A stretch of 16,711 bases of DNA from Teratosphaeria epicoccoides (taxonomy: Eukaryota > Ascomycota > Dothideomycetes > Mycosphaerellales > Teratosphaeriaceae). The notes under the pieces were generated by a model. The model was not told the DNA's origin. It ran no database searches and saw only the letters and a list, made by a program, of their open reading frames with translations. This document shows, piece by piece, positions 1 to 9,171 of the stretch (positions within the stretch are counted from its first letter, which is position 1; each line of letters begins with the position of its first letter). The DNA is taken from contig JADDMT010000288.1 of NCBI GenBank assembly GCA_021401465.1, positions 1-16,711 of the forward strand, written 5' to 3'. Both the position numbers and the translations under genes were made by a program.

Positions 1-332
1 TGTTCCTCGGCCTCCTCCTCCCTGATCTCGCGCTCCTCGAGAGCGCGACCATCTTCGACCTCCTAGTCGACTACGTCTAACTGTTTTCGAAGACGCATCT
101 CCTTCGCATGCGCCTCTAGCATCTTCTACGAAGCTTCGGCTAGGACTACCTTCGCACAATCGAGATTAGCAGTTAGTCTTTTCCGCCGATCGCCTAACTT
201 CTTCTATTCGACCTCTGTTACCTTCGCGTCGTAACTCCGACAGTTGCTAAAGTGACATTGCGAACATTTCCCCGAGGAAATGTGTACCCGACAGACGAGC
301 TTTAGCTCTTGACACCGAGTACAGGACTTCAT
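1..332 (-). pseudogene. Antisense Cys-rich/coiled-coil accessory gene of the family-2 LTR element (partial, RIP-broken)
   Basis: This minus-strand frame starts at ATG 332 and runs off the left edge, so 110 codons are visible. The first 31 residues hold a compact cysteine cluster (C4, C7, C14, C23, C26, C31; CxxC, then CxxxxxxC, then CxxCxxxxC), which looks like a metal-binding domain. From about residue 36 the protein is very rich in Glu, Lys, Arg and Leu and is probably a long coiled coil. In-frame TAG codons occur at 204-206, 126-128 and 63-65, each explainable as CAG or TGG changed by RIP. The gene lies just inside the 3' LTR (523-1012) and points away from it, so it is antisense to the element. 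Small Cys-rich hypothetical proteins of this general type are common in fungal repeats, but I know no assigned function. The ancestral coding nature is fairly clear; the true start and full length are not. Confidence 0.6.
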
Positions 333-509
333 GCTGTCCTGGCCCTGATGATAGATTCGATTCGCGCGGCGTTTGCGTTTCTACGTTGAAGGGGCGTCAG
401 TGTCTAGAATGACACAAGGCAGTGATGTAGAAAGAGAAAACATCATAGTTTGAAAGAAGAAACCAGAGAAACCCCACACTAATAAGGTAGCTTAGGGACG
501 AGCTAGACT
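333..509. other. Non-coding 3' internal region of the family-2 element
   Basis: This stretch lies between the start of the antisense Cys-rich gene and the polypurine tract. I see no convincing reading frame and no obvious TATA box on the minus strand. It presumably serves as 5' leader and promoter of the antisense gene, by analogy with copy B. That role is inferred from position only. Confidence 0.4.
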
Positions 510-522
510 AAGAGGGGGATAG
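510..522 (+). promoter_or_regulatory. Polypurine tract of the family-2 element
   Basis: The run AAGAGGGGGATAG sits immediately before the TGTCA that opens the 490-bp LTR. A purine run touching the 5' end of the 3' LTR is the plus-strand primer of LTR retrotransposons. It tells us that the element body lies to the left of the window and that 523-1012 is its 3' LTR. Confidence 0.65.
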
Positions 523-640
523 TGTCATGAGTGTCAGGAGTACTGTCTAGAGTACTATAGGATACAGGATCATGTGGGTCCTAAGTGCTATGAGTCATAG
601 TACCGTCATAAGAGTACTATAAGTCATAGGCATAGTCATA

Positions 641-783
641 GAAGAAAGGATCTGTCACGTGAGGACAGATCCCCGGATCTATAGGGTTAGTCTACAGATC
701 CATAGGCTTACAAGGAAGAAGGGATCTGTCATGTGATAACAGACCCTTAGATCTGTGGGGTTAGTCTACAGATCTATAGACAT
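641..783 (+). repeat. 74-bp imperfect tandem repeat inside the family-2 LTR
   Basis: Two copies start with GAAGAA(A/G)GGATCTGTCA at 641 and 715. They also share GGGTTAGTCTACAGATC further in. Differences are mostly transitions. The first copy holds a 9-bp-stem hairpin (648-672) around CACGTG (656-661). The position upstream of the TATA box suggests U3 promoter repeats. Confidence 0.6.
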
Positions 784-786
784 GGA

Positions 787-816
787 TCTGTTAGGTCTGT
801 CGACAGATCTAACAGA
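787..816. repeat. 30-bp near-perfect palindrome in the family-2 LTR
   Basis: The sequence from TCTGTTAG to CTAACAGA is self-complementary around a central GTCGAC, apart from one mispaired base-pair position. It lies about 20 bp upstream of the TATATA and could be a dimeric factor-binding site or a hairpin. Confidence 0.55.
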
Positions 817-836
817 GCTGCTCTGTCGCTCTCTAG

Positions 837-842
837 TATATA
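837..842 (+). promoter_or_regulatory. TATA box of the family-2 LTR promoter
   Basis: TATATA lies downstream of the tandem repeats and the palindrome, about two thirds of the way through the LTR, as expected for a U3 promoter just before R. Confidence 0.4.
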
Positions 843-1012
843 GGGATGGCTTTAGGACAGGCAGTTAGGAGCTTCGTGCTTAATCTCAATTTAATCCTCT
901 CTTGCTTAGAGGAGAGTCAGTTACAAGGTCAACTGCCATTGTCGATATTCTTCACAGCTCCCGAGTCTAACACCTAGTCACCTTCCTGCCATCGGCACCT
1001 ACCCTTATGACA

Positions 1013-1056
1013 ATTACTTAGTAAGGCTAGGGACATCCTCATAGGAGGAGGGGCAG
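1013..1056 (+). mobile_element. 3' internal tail and polypurine tract of a resident family-1 copy
   Basis: These 44 bases match the bases before LTR2 (8255-8298) and before LTR4 (16574-16617), ending in the same polypurine tract AGGAGGAGGGGCAG (1043-1056). LTR1 is therefore preceded by 3' internal sequence and is, by origin, a 3' LTR. The rest of that copy was displaced to the left by the nested family-2 element. Confidence 0.8.
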
Positions 1057-1416
1057 TGATACGGTTAATACTAGGGGGCCACTAGAACCGCATAGGTTCT
1101 AATGCCTGCCCTTAGCATGTAGTGACCCTGCTACATATAGCAAGGGGGTCCTTCGTACATATGTTAGCTTGTATGTTGTCTAAGAGGGATTAGTTGTCGA
1201 CATAGGACGCCCCTACGTCGCTGACCCTACGGTACCCCTACGGGGTTAGGCTCGGACATGCTTTCCCTAATTAGGGAGCGTCGGGGGTTATAAGCACCCT
1301 TAGCGCTACCTCTGCGAGAAGCAGAAAGCAGCGCTGTCTTGTACCTACTAAAAGGTCAGATTACTCTGTTACACTACGAGATATTTTCATATCATATAGC
1401 ATATACATCTATATCA
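1057..1416 (+). repeat. LTR1, family-1 LTR (360 bp)
   Basis: The ends are TGATA and TATCA, an inverted terminal repeat that is intact only in this copy. TATAAG is at 1289-1294. The primer-like AGAAAGCAG, the likely transcript start, is at 1323-1331. A 12-bp palindrome CCCTAATTAGGG lies at 1265-1276. It shares diagnostic bases with LTR2 (for example TAGAAC and AATGCCT) that LTR3 and LTR4 lack. It is preceded by 3' internal sequence yet followed directly by inverted element sequence, which is abnormal for a 5' LTR. Confidence 0.9.
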
Positions 1417-2139
1417 CGTACTAAGAGACAGCCTGCCTCTAAGCTAGTCCTAAGGACTAAGCCGTAAGTTACTCACTTGAATCCTGTCGCGTACGTATAG
1501 CTAACACATTGTAGCGCCGCTACCTACGCCGCCTCGACGCTACTATCCAAGAAGAAGAAGAAGGCTAGGGCCGAAATTAAGGTTAGCGACAAGGAAGCCG
1601 AACCTTCCCTACTTACGACCTATACTACGTCTGTTAAGACGCTAAGGCACAAGCCTCTAGGCTAGATCTTTGAGGATGAGGAGGATGACGACATCTAGGA
1701 TACCTTCGGTCCTAACGTGATCCCTTCGCGCTATAGTGTCACTATACTAGTTGCGCCTAAGGGGGACACTAAGTCTGATGATGTAGTCGACACTCATGTC
1801 AAGAAGCGTAAGATGATCTCGAGGGCTAAGCGCGACAGCCGCAAGCGCGCTTAGGTCTCTTCGCCTTCTAATGCTAAGGATAAGGTAGTCGTCGCGACTA
1901 GGCGTAGTAAGGATGTCGCTAGTTCTCTAGCTACTATAGGCTCTAAAGACGAGCTCCCTTGCAACCTACTAAAGAAGAAGATGCTAGCCTCTCTTCATGG
2001 CGTTGCTACTACCGTCACTTATAGTCGCTTTAGGGTGTTTAGTAGACCCTGTGCAGGTAGGTAGTCCCTAGCGGACCGTAACAAGAAAGACTCTCCTACT
2101 TCGGGTTCGGTTAGGAAGCCCCTAACTAGTAGTCGCTAA
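1417..2139 (+). pseudogene. 3' part of the accessory gene in copy A (inverted block)
   Basis: This is the counterpart of 14323-15045 in copy B, here on the plus strand because of the inversion. It contains the last 47 nt of exon 1 (1417-1463), the intron 1464-1514 and exon 2 (1515-2139, stop TAA 2137-2139). The splice signals GTAAGT, CTAAC and TAG are unchanged despite heavy mutation around them. Exon 2 here has extra in-frame stops that copy B lacks (for example TAG at 1663-1665 and 1696-1698). The rest of exon 1 lies more than 5 kb away on the other strand (6964-7500), so this locus can no longer make the protein. Confidence 0.8.
1464..1514 (+). other. Intron of the accessory gene, copy A version
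   Basis: It is 51 nt long with 5' site GTAAGT, branch-type CTAAC (1501-1505) and 3' site TAG, the same length and signals as 14948-14998 in copy B. Confidence 0.75.
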
Positions 2140-2279
2140 GCATTAGCTATGAAGCTAATCTGAGCATGTCTCTTGTTCTCCTTGGGTTTATTCTAGGTGT
2201 GCCTTTAGGCATCAATGATATATAAGTAGGGCGTTTGCTTCTTGTTATTACTCCGCGCATTATGCGCTATATACATGTG
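2140..2279. other. Intergenic stretch between convergent gene ends, copy A
   Basis: This 140-bp AT-richer segment separates the stop of the accessory gene (2139) from the stop of gag-pol (2280). It holds no frame I can support and presumably carries the 3' ends of both transcripts. Confidence 0.5.
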
Positions 2280-5200
2280 TTAAGAATTCTGCTCTAAAGC
2301 CCTCATCTTCCCACGAATCGACCTTCTTAAGCCCTACTTATGCCTCCTCCGCTCTTCAAATTCACGAATAGCTTCTAGAGCGTTCTTGTAGTCTTTAGCT
2401 AGAACCTATTATGTGTACTTAGGTAGGTATCCTTTCTACTTCACTAGATAGTACGTTACGCCCTTATGCCGCATACTGTCCTTAATACCCTCGACTTCCT
2501 ACTCTTCGTTCTCTTCTGCTACTAGCATCAGGTCCGCGGGCTCTTCGCCCTTACGCTATACCTATAGTTTAAGTAGAGATACATAGAAGACGTCATGCAC
2601 ACGATATAACGATAGCAACGATAGCTAGTACGCCTGCGAGCCTATCGCGTCGCGTATCTAGAAGGGTCTGACGAACCTTAGCGTCATCTTCTTGCTTAGA
2701 AGTTTTAGCTTGAGATTCTTCGTCGACAGTAATACCTTTGTACTAACTACGTACTAGATTAGTTTAGCACGGGCGTTATTATGTTTAATCTAGGATTCTG
2801 AGGCCTTTTTCTAGTGTTCTATTAGCACCAAATGTACCTCGCGCATACGCCGCGCTAATTCCGCGGCGGCTAGTACCCTCTCCTTAGAAGACTTGTCCTA
2901 AGGCGGTTCTAGGTGTATTTCCGGATTAAAGCTATAAAGAATCTAAAATAGCGACATGCGCATAGTAGCATGCACGCTATTATTAACTGCAAATTCCGCC
3001 ATAGGAATTGCGTTAGCCTAGGCATCCTAGTTCTTAGCGTAGTAGCACCGAAGGTACTACTCAAGAGTCTAGTTCATACGTTTAGTCTAACTATTAGTCT
3101 GTAGATAGAATGCTGTACTTAGGCGGTACTTAACACACGCCTCAAACACAAATTCTTGCTAGTATTTACTAGTAAAGACAGAACCTCGATCTAATAGGAT
3201 ACTTCGGGGGACACTAAAGCGCTATATGACTTCGTCGCGAAGTAGTCGCGTAAGCTCGCTACTTGTGCACTTTTTCGTACATAGGATGAAGACATTCATC
3301 TTCGAGTATTAGTCGACTACTATAAGGACAGCATTAACCACATTGCCTTTCTACTTTGCTAGCGGCAAATCGGTAATGAAATCCATGGCTAAGTCTTGCC
3401 ATAGTCTCTCTAGTAGTAGGAGCGCCTAAGCATCGCTATAGGGGCGATAGTGCCGAGATTTGCTAACCTAGCACAACTAGCAGGATTTGACATAGTTAGA
3501 GACATCCTGTTCTAGCGTAGGCTACTAGTATTTACGTCCGAGAAGTGCGTTCGTCTTCTCTGCGCCAAAATGGCCCGCAAGTTCATCGTCATGATGAATA
3601 CAGAGGAGCTACGAACAGAGTACGTAGTTAGCGGGTACGTAGAGCCTATTGTCAAAGTACTACAAGTCGCCTGACTTAGTCTAATACTTCGGACTGCCTA
3701 TAGTGTCCTAGAGGGCTACACCCTTATTAATCAACTCTAGTTCTCGCTCTTGTAACCGCTAAATAAGTCTCGAGACTTCTTTAAAGGGTTCTTTAGACAT
3801 CGCATGCTTACTACATGTAAGCCGGTTAACTACCGCATAGATCGAGCTAGACACGGTCGCTACAACCGCTAGATAGGAGGGTTCGTCGCTAGCGGAGGCC
3901 ATGAGGCCCTATTAGACCTGTAGTCGACCTACAAGAGGAGCTAATAACAGATTGCCGCCCTAAACTACAAGCTTTGTTTGCAGCGTAAGGAGAAGCTGTT
4001 AGTTACCCTCCTCCCTAGTGTTGTAGTCCGGTCGTCGCGAAGGACTGTCGGCCGGATTCGTCTTTCCGGAACGATGCTAGATAACGAAGTCAAAGCTAGT
4101 AAGGAAAGTCGCCTACCTTGCTTGCTAACTACTTAGCTGCTTTACGCCTATGAAGCCACGAAGGTTATTATAGTTAGTAAGCACTTTAATAGGGTACGCT
4201 ACGCCTTCGAGGTAGTGTTAGTACTCCTTGAAGCCATTAACAATAGCTAAAAGCTCTTAGTTGTGAGTCTTATAGTTAAGCTTAGCGCCCTGTATCTTCC
4301 GCGACTAGAAGGTAATCAGGTACTATCGCGTACTACCTTCGTGCGACTAGAGCTACGATATAATTGCGGCTATTACGAATTTTGAAGTATTAGTCTCTAT
4401 CCGGATCTTCGTAGCGGGGTCAAAGTGCCGAAGTATAGGCGTAGTTTAAAAAGCTGCTTTAAGTTCAGAGAAAGCCTTACTCTAAGCCTCCTCCTAAGGC
4501 ACTATCCCTAGCTTTTTTCCTTAAACCGCGCCCTTTGCGAGGGCTATAAGGGGAGCCACGATCTTCGAGTAGGATCGTATGAATCTGCGATAGAAGTTAG
4601 TAAATCCTAGGAATACCTGCACTTCTCGGAGGGTAGTAGGCTATAGCTACTCCGCGATTACGGACACCCTTTAGTCATCTATGATGACTCCTTCTATAGA
4701 GACGATGTATCTAAGAAACTTAATCCTATCTGTTAGGAATAAGCACTTCTTTAGGTTCGTGTACAGAGCGAACTTGCGGAGCCGTTTAAGCACTATCCTT
4801 AGGTGCCGAATATGCTCCTCCTTCGAGTCGGAGTAGACTAGTATATCGTCTAAATATACTACGTAGCAGGTGTTAACAAGGCCGGCTAGGGCCTAGTTGA
4901 TATACGCTTAGAACATTGCTAGTACGTTAGTCAAGCTAAACAGCATCACTATATACTCGAAGTGTCTATACTACGTTTAGAATGTAGTCTTCTACTTGTC
5001 GCCCTTTCAGATTAGTATCTAGTAGTAGGCGTCCTTCAAGTCGATAGACAAGAAGATGGCGGTGCGACTAAGGCGGTCAAGCGTCTCGCTAATAAGTAGT
5101 AGGGGGCAGCAGTTCTTCTAGGTTACCGCGTTAAGGCCCCTATAGTTAACGCATAGGCGGAGCGTGTTGTCCTTCTTCAGGACGAACATAACTAACGCTC

Positions 5201-6963
5201 TAGCCTCGCTGTCGCTTCGTCGGATCCACGCGTTCCTTTACGCCTTGTAGAGGTAGTCTCGAAGTGTTTCGAGCTGCGATTCCGACATAGGGTACAGAGG
5301 TCGATGCGGAGGATTATAACCCTCCTTAAGGTTAATCGCATGTTCCGCGTCTAGGGCCCGGGCATAGGCCGCAGCCTCTACGTCGAAAATATCGGCGTAT
5401 TCCTCTAACTCAGGCGGAAGGGTAACGTCCTCCTTGACGTTCTGTATGCGGACTGCATACATGTATTAGACCTTCTTCATGTCCTTGTAGAAGCTATGTG
5501 CGTCACGTATCTGCACTGCAGGGACTTCGCCTATAGAGCCGTAGAACTAGTTGTTAGTAGCTCTATTAACAACGACTCCCTGCTTGTGGCGCTAAGGGCG
5601 GCCGAGTAGGAGCTCCTTATCAGGAACGTCTTTAGCGTAGAAGACTTTGTTAGTCTCGCGCACTTCTCCTAAGGAGTCCGCGAGTTAGAGGCGCACGTTG
5701 TACGCGCCTTAAGCCGCTGCGCCTTCGCCCCGAAAGGACTTCATAGTAGGCAGCAGGGCTCCTAGGATCGGCTTCAAACCGAGCCGTACGATTACCCTCT
5801 AGGGTATCACGTTAACCTCCGCAAGGTCATCTAACATATAGTCTACTAGCTTAAGTGAGCTATTAACTTGGACCGCACTAGATAGGCGCCAGGCAGGCCA
5901 TGAGTCTACACTATTAGTGACAGACAGCTTGGATACCCGCGGTAGCCATTTAGTTGTCTCGGGCTTGTCCTTCTTTCGCCTTCCCTCTAGGGAGGTTTTA
6001 GACACCTTGCTTACCTTCTTCCTATTACTTCGTTTAGGACAGCGAGCTGCCTAGTAGTCCCTCGCTCTACAGATGTAGCAGCTACTCGGAGGCTTCTCGC
6101 TACTATCTTTTGACTCGGAGGGCTTGCTCCTCTGGAATGAACTACCGCGTTAGACGTAGCCCCTAGGGCGCTTGTAATAGCGGCCCTTCGGTAGGTCCTT
6201 AGGACTTAGACGCTTATTGTCCTTACCGCCCAATTTTCCATTTCGCTTCAAGGTGATTTCCATACGTGTCGCAAGGGACACGAGGTCTTGCCGAGTTGTC
6301 GGAAGTTCATGAAAAGTCTTGATTATGTTCTAAAGATTGTCATCAAGTTTGACAAGCAAGTGCTACACGCGTTACGTCTCGGTATAGGGTAGCATCTGTC
6401 CCTCGAGTGTGGCGAGATAGGTAGCGAAGCTAGAGGTTATTTGTCCCTTCCCTTGCTTAGCCCTCTCGTACTCGACAGATATAGTAAGGGCGCAATTCCC
6501 CGGATCCTCGACCTAGTTAACATAGAACTAGCGAAAGTCCGCCTACGTATACGTTCTGTCGTAGACCTGCATAAGGTCATACTGCTCATGCTAATTGTTA
6601 CGAGGTTCCTTATCCTCTTCGAGCCACATTACACTAAAGGCGACTTGTTCGCCCTCTATGGAATATCCGCGTAGGTTAAGCACGAAAACTGCCTCACATG
6701 CCTGCAAGAAAGTTCGAGCCTCCTTTAAGGTATCTCCCTTGAACGGCTTCAGGTTGCGTGCGTTACGACTGCCTCCTAGTTAGCCTACTATGGCCCTGAA
6801 TTTAGGCACTAGGTTCGCGGGTACATGCGGAGGGTCTGCGCCTCCTAGTAAGTTGTCTTCGCAGGTCCCTAGCGTGAAATCTCGCTAGATTTCTTCGTCC
6901 GCTAGTTCATTAGTACCGCTCATGGCGACGTCTTCGTCGTCCTCGCCGTTGTCGCTACTAGGA
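2280..6963 (-). pseudogene. gag-pol polyprotein of copy A (inverted, 5'-truncated, RIP-broken)
   Basis: On the minus strand this reads as the same single frame as gag-pol of copy B, from residue 95 of that frame to the stop TAA at 2280-2282. Landmarks: Gag knuckle 6039-6080; protease region with D-D-L-A-E-V-N at 5811-5831; RT YLDD at 4845-4856; integrase near 2960-3600, whose catalytic Glu position reads Lys (AAA, 3081-3083); chromodomain about 2357-2504. Stops, nearly all TAG, are denser than in copy B, and most copy-B stops are present here too. The 5' end is cut at 6963, where it abuts 3' element sequence in the opposite orientation. The 4684-bp block has no net length change against 9499-14182, so decay is by substitution only. 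Confidence 0.85.
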
Positions 6964-7500
6964 CACCTTTAAGATCTTCTAGACTAAGTCTACGATTAGA
7001 CCTAGATAAACCTTTTCGCCTGTTAGTAGAGAGTCGAAGTAAACACTGCTATAAGAACGGTTAGCAGTTGCGGTAAAGCACGAGAGGGCGCTAAGCAGGT
7101 AGGTAAGTACCTCGCGGTACTTAGCCTGTAGCCTGTTTATAGTCAGAGTGCCTTTAGTAATCCCCTTGTCGCGCGTACTCTAGAAGTCATCGATGTTATG
7201 GCAGAGCTAGTTGTACTTGCTATACACCTCTTTAGGGAGGTCTTAGCATTTTTAATGCTTGCTATTATAGTTAACATAATTGCAGTAGACACTACCCTCA
7301 TCAAATCTGCTAACATAGATCTTAGCTACGCTTTAGTTAGTATAAGTCACGCATACCTCGCGGGTAGGGGACACCTTACTAACACGCGGAGGAGAAATGT
7401 GTGCAGCTTGGCTACTAAGGTTGTTAAGGCATTGTCGACATAAGCGACAATCGCGGGCAGAGCGAGTAGTGTCGAACTTAGTCTGTAGCACATAAGCCAT
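6964..7500 (-). pseudogene. 5' part of the accessory gene in copy A (exon 1 fragment)
   Basis: It starts at ATG 7498-7500, the counterpart of ATG 15819 in copy B, and gives 179 codons before the rearrangement junction at 6963/6964. It covers the three Cys clusters and the following helical region. The next 79 codons of exon 1 (15282-15046 in copy B) are absent from this element and the remainder sits at 1417-2139 on the plus strand. Several TAG and TAA stops interrupt it. Confidence 0.75.
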
Positions 7501-8284
7501 TATAGCTAAGACAGGTTAATTAATCTTAATTAATTGATTAAAGAAGAAGAAGCTCTAGTATAGACCTACAGACATAGCGAGGCGCAAGCTAAGCGAAATA
7601 GGAGTAGAGGTCGATGTTAGTGTCTTAGAACAGGAAGTTTAGGAAAGTGACGAGGTTTTTATACCCTCTAACAGCCCCCCTGTTACCTACTACAACTGTT
7701 AAGCTAGTAACTCGAACTATATGCGCAGAGTACCTGCCTTTAGTTAACTCACAAGGGGACCGAATAATGCAATAACGGATAACGCGGCTGTTACGCATGT
7801 GCGCCGACTACACTCGTGCTAGCCTACTAGCATGAAAATGTAGCGAGGCCCGCGCTAGGAGCGCGCTCCTGCCGTTCCGAGTAGCGCGCGTAGAGCGTCC
7901 GCGTACTTTCCTACTACCCTAAGGTTCTACGACACATTCTTCATAGTCACGACTAAATAGGGACAGCCAAGCTACTTGGCGAGGCTAGCGCGCATGCTCG
8001 CCCCATAATTTCAAGGATTAACTAAAGTACGTGCTTATAGTATCCTAATATCTCGATCTGCATGTAAAGCGAAGGTGTTACAAAGCCGCCTAACATGTGA
8101 CAGGTTAAAACCTACCCGAGTTAGCAGCCTCCGCCCTGTACTTGCTACGAAGGTGTTAAGGTATACGCATGACACATGTTACGTAGGCTATCTACCTATT
8201 TACCCTTACGTAGTGTAAGCGTGCTATATCCTATACCCTATACGTTCTGCGTGTATTACTTAGTAAGGCTCAGGACATCCTTAT
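7501..8284. other. Upstream region of the accessory gene and 3' untranslated part of copy A
   Basis: This is the counterpart of 15820-16603. No frame on either strand is convincing. It keeps a minus-strand TATAAAAA at 7656-7663 and a perfect 14-bp palindrome AGGAGCGCGCTCCT at 7857-7870. The GATT microsatellite of copy B is changed to AATT-type repeats here (near 7520-7535), as RIP at TpG would do. Confidence 0.6.
7656..7663 (-). promoter_or_regulatory. TATA box of the antisense accessory gene, copy A
   Basis: TATAAAAA on the minus strand lies 156-165 nt upstream of the ATG at 7500. It is identical in copy B, although bases around it have changed. Confidence 0.45.
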
Positions 8285-8298
8285 AGGAGGAGGGGCAG
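8285..8298 (+). promoter_or_regulatory. Polypurine tract of copy A
   Basis: AGGAGGAGGGGCAG directly precedes LTR2 and is identical to the tract before LTR1 and LTR4. It fixes the plus orientation of the element end even though gag-pol is inverted. Confidence 0.7.
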
Positions 8299-8658
8299 TA
8301 ATACGGTTGATACTAGGGGGCCATTAGAACTACATAGGTTCTAATGCCTACCCTTAGCATGTAGTGACCCTGCTACATATAGTAAGGGGGTCCTTCGTAC
8401 ATACGTTAGCTTGTATGTTATCTAAGTAGGATTAGTTGTTGACATAGGACGCCCCTACGTCGCTAACCCTACGGTACCCCTACGGGGTTAGGCTCAGACA
8501 TGCTTTCCCTAATTAAGGAGTGTTAGGGGTTATAAGCACCCTTAGCGCTACCTCTGCGATAAGCAGAAAGCAGCGCTATCTTGTACCTACTAAAAGGTCG
8601 GATTACTCTGTCACACTACGAGATATTTCTATATCATATAGTATATACATCTATATTA
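8299..8658 (+). repeat. LTR2, 3' LTR of copy A (360 bp)
   Basis: The length equals LTR1 and LTR3. The ends read TAATA and TATTA, each one RIP-type transition away from TGATA and TATCA. TATAAG is at 8531-8536 and AGAAAGCAG at 8565-8573. The base after the LTR begins unique sequence. Confidence 0.9.
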
Positions 8659-8808
8659 GTAGTAGTACTACATAGTATGCTATAGGACCTAGTAACAGAT
8701 CGAGGATCCGTGTTTACCTCTAACTTCTAGAGAGCCCTAATAAGGCAATTTTAGGTCAAACATCGACTAAGTACTTCCTTCTACCCTTAGACAGATAGAC
8801 AGACAGAA
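8659..8808. other. 150-bp spacer between the two family-1 elements
   Basis: It matches nothing else in the window that I can see. The last 20 bases are AGAC/AGAT-type microsatellite. Its first bases (GTAGT) and last bases (CAGAA) should be the target-site sequences of copies A and B respectively. Confidence 0.5.
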
Positions 8809-9168
8809 TGATACGGTTGATACTAGGGGACCATTTGAACCGCATGGGTTCTAATGGCCGCCCTTAGCATGCAGTGACCCTGCCACATATGGCAAGGGGG
8901 TCCTTCGTACATACGTTGGCTCGTATGTCGTCCGAGTAGGATCAGTTGTCGACGTAGGACGCCCCTACGTCGCTGACCCTACGGTACCCCTACGGGGTTA
9001 GGCTCGGACATGCTTTCCCTAATTAAGGAGCGTCGGGGGTTATAAGCACCCTTAGCGCTACCTCTGCGATAAGCAGAAAGCAGCGCTGTCTTGTACCTAC
9101 TAAAAGGTCGGATTACTCTGTCACACTGCGAGATATTTTCATATCATATAGCACATATATCTATATTA
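8809..9168 (+). repeat. LTR3, 5' LTR of copy B (360 bp)
   Basis: The boundaries are TGATA (8809) and TATTA (9168, ancestrally TATCA). U3 holds two GC-rich inverted repeats (around 8950-8970 and 8980-8999). The promoter TATAAG is at 9041-9046. It shares TTTGAACC and AATGGCCG variants with LTR4, which LTR1 and LTR2 lack. Confidence 0.9.
9041..9046 (+). promoter_or_regulatory. LTR promoter TATA box, copy B
   Basis: TATAAG is conserved at the same offset (232) in LTR1, LTR2 and LTR3. A start about 34 nt downstream would fall on AGAAAGCAG at 9075-9083, which pairs with the primer-binding site. Confidence 0.6.
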
Positions 9169-9171
9169 GTT

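Larger units (their letters stand above)
523..1012 (+). repeat. 3' LTR of family-2 retrotransposon (490 bp)
   Basis: The boundaries are the inverted ends TGTCAT (523-528) and ATGACA (1007-1012), with a polypurine tract directly upstream. Inside are a 74-bp tandem duplication, strong hairpins and a TATATA at 837-842, which would place transcription start near 870. It shares no sequence with the 360-bp LTRs elsewhere in the window, so it is a different family. Directly to its right is the 3' internal tail of a family-1 element, so this element is nested in that copy. Its 5' LTR and the left target-site duplicate are outside the window; the right duplicate would be ATTAC at 1013-1017. Confidence 0.75.
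1057..8658 (+). mobile_element. Copy A: family-1 chromovirus with internally inverted gag-pol block
   Basis: The order is LTR1(+), inverted block 1417-6963, direct block 6964-8298, LTR2(+). The inverted block corresponds base for base to 15045 down to 9499 of copy B (5547 bp in each). The direct block corresponds to 15283-16617 (1335 bp in each). Relative to copy B it lacks 9169-9498 (leader, primer-binding site and start of gag) and 15046-15282 (part of the antisense gene). Differences from copy B are mainly transitions and there is no net length change. It carries more RIP stops than copy B. The missing primer site, the inversion and the many stops make it non-autonomous and inactive. Confidence 0.85.

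Noticed and set aside
7198..7443. Plus-strand frame of 81 codons in the 3' part of copy A, and 15571-15828 in copy B
   Set aside because: They run opposite to exon 1 of the accessory gene, whose minus frame has the Cys clusters, the ATG and the splice continuity. The plus frames are shadows.
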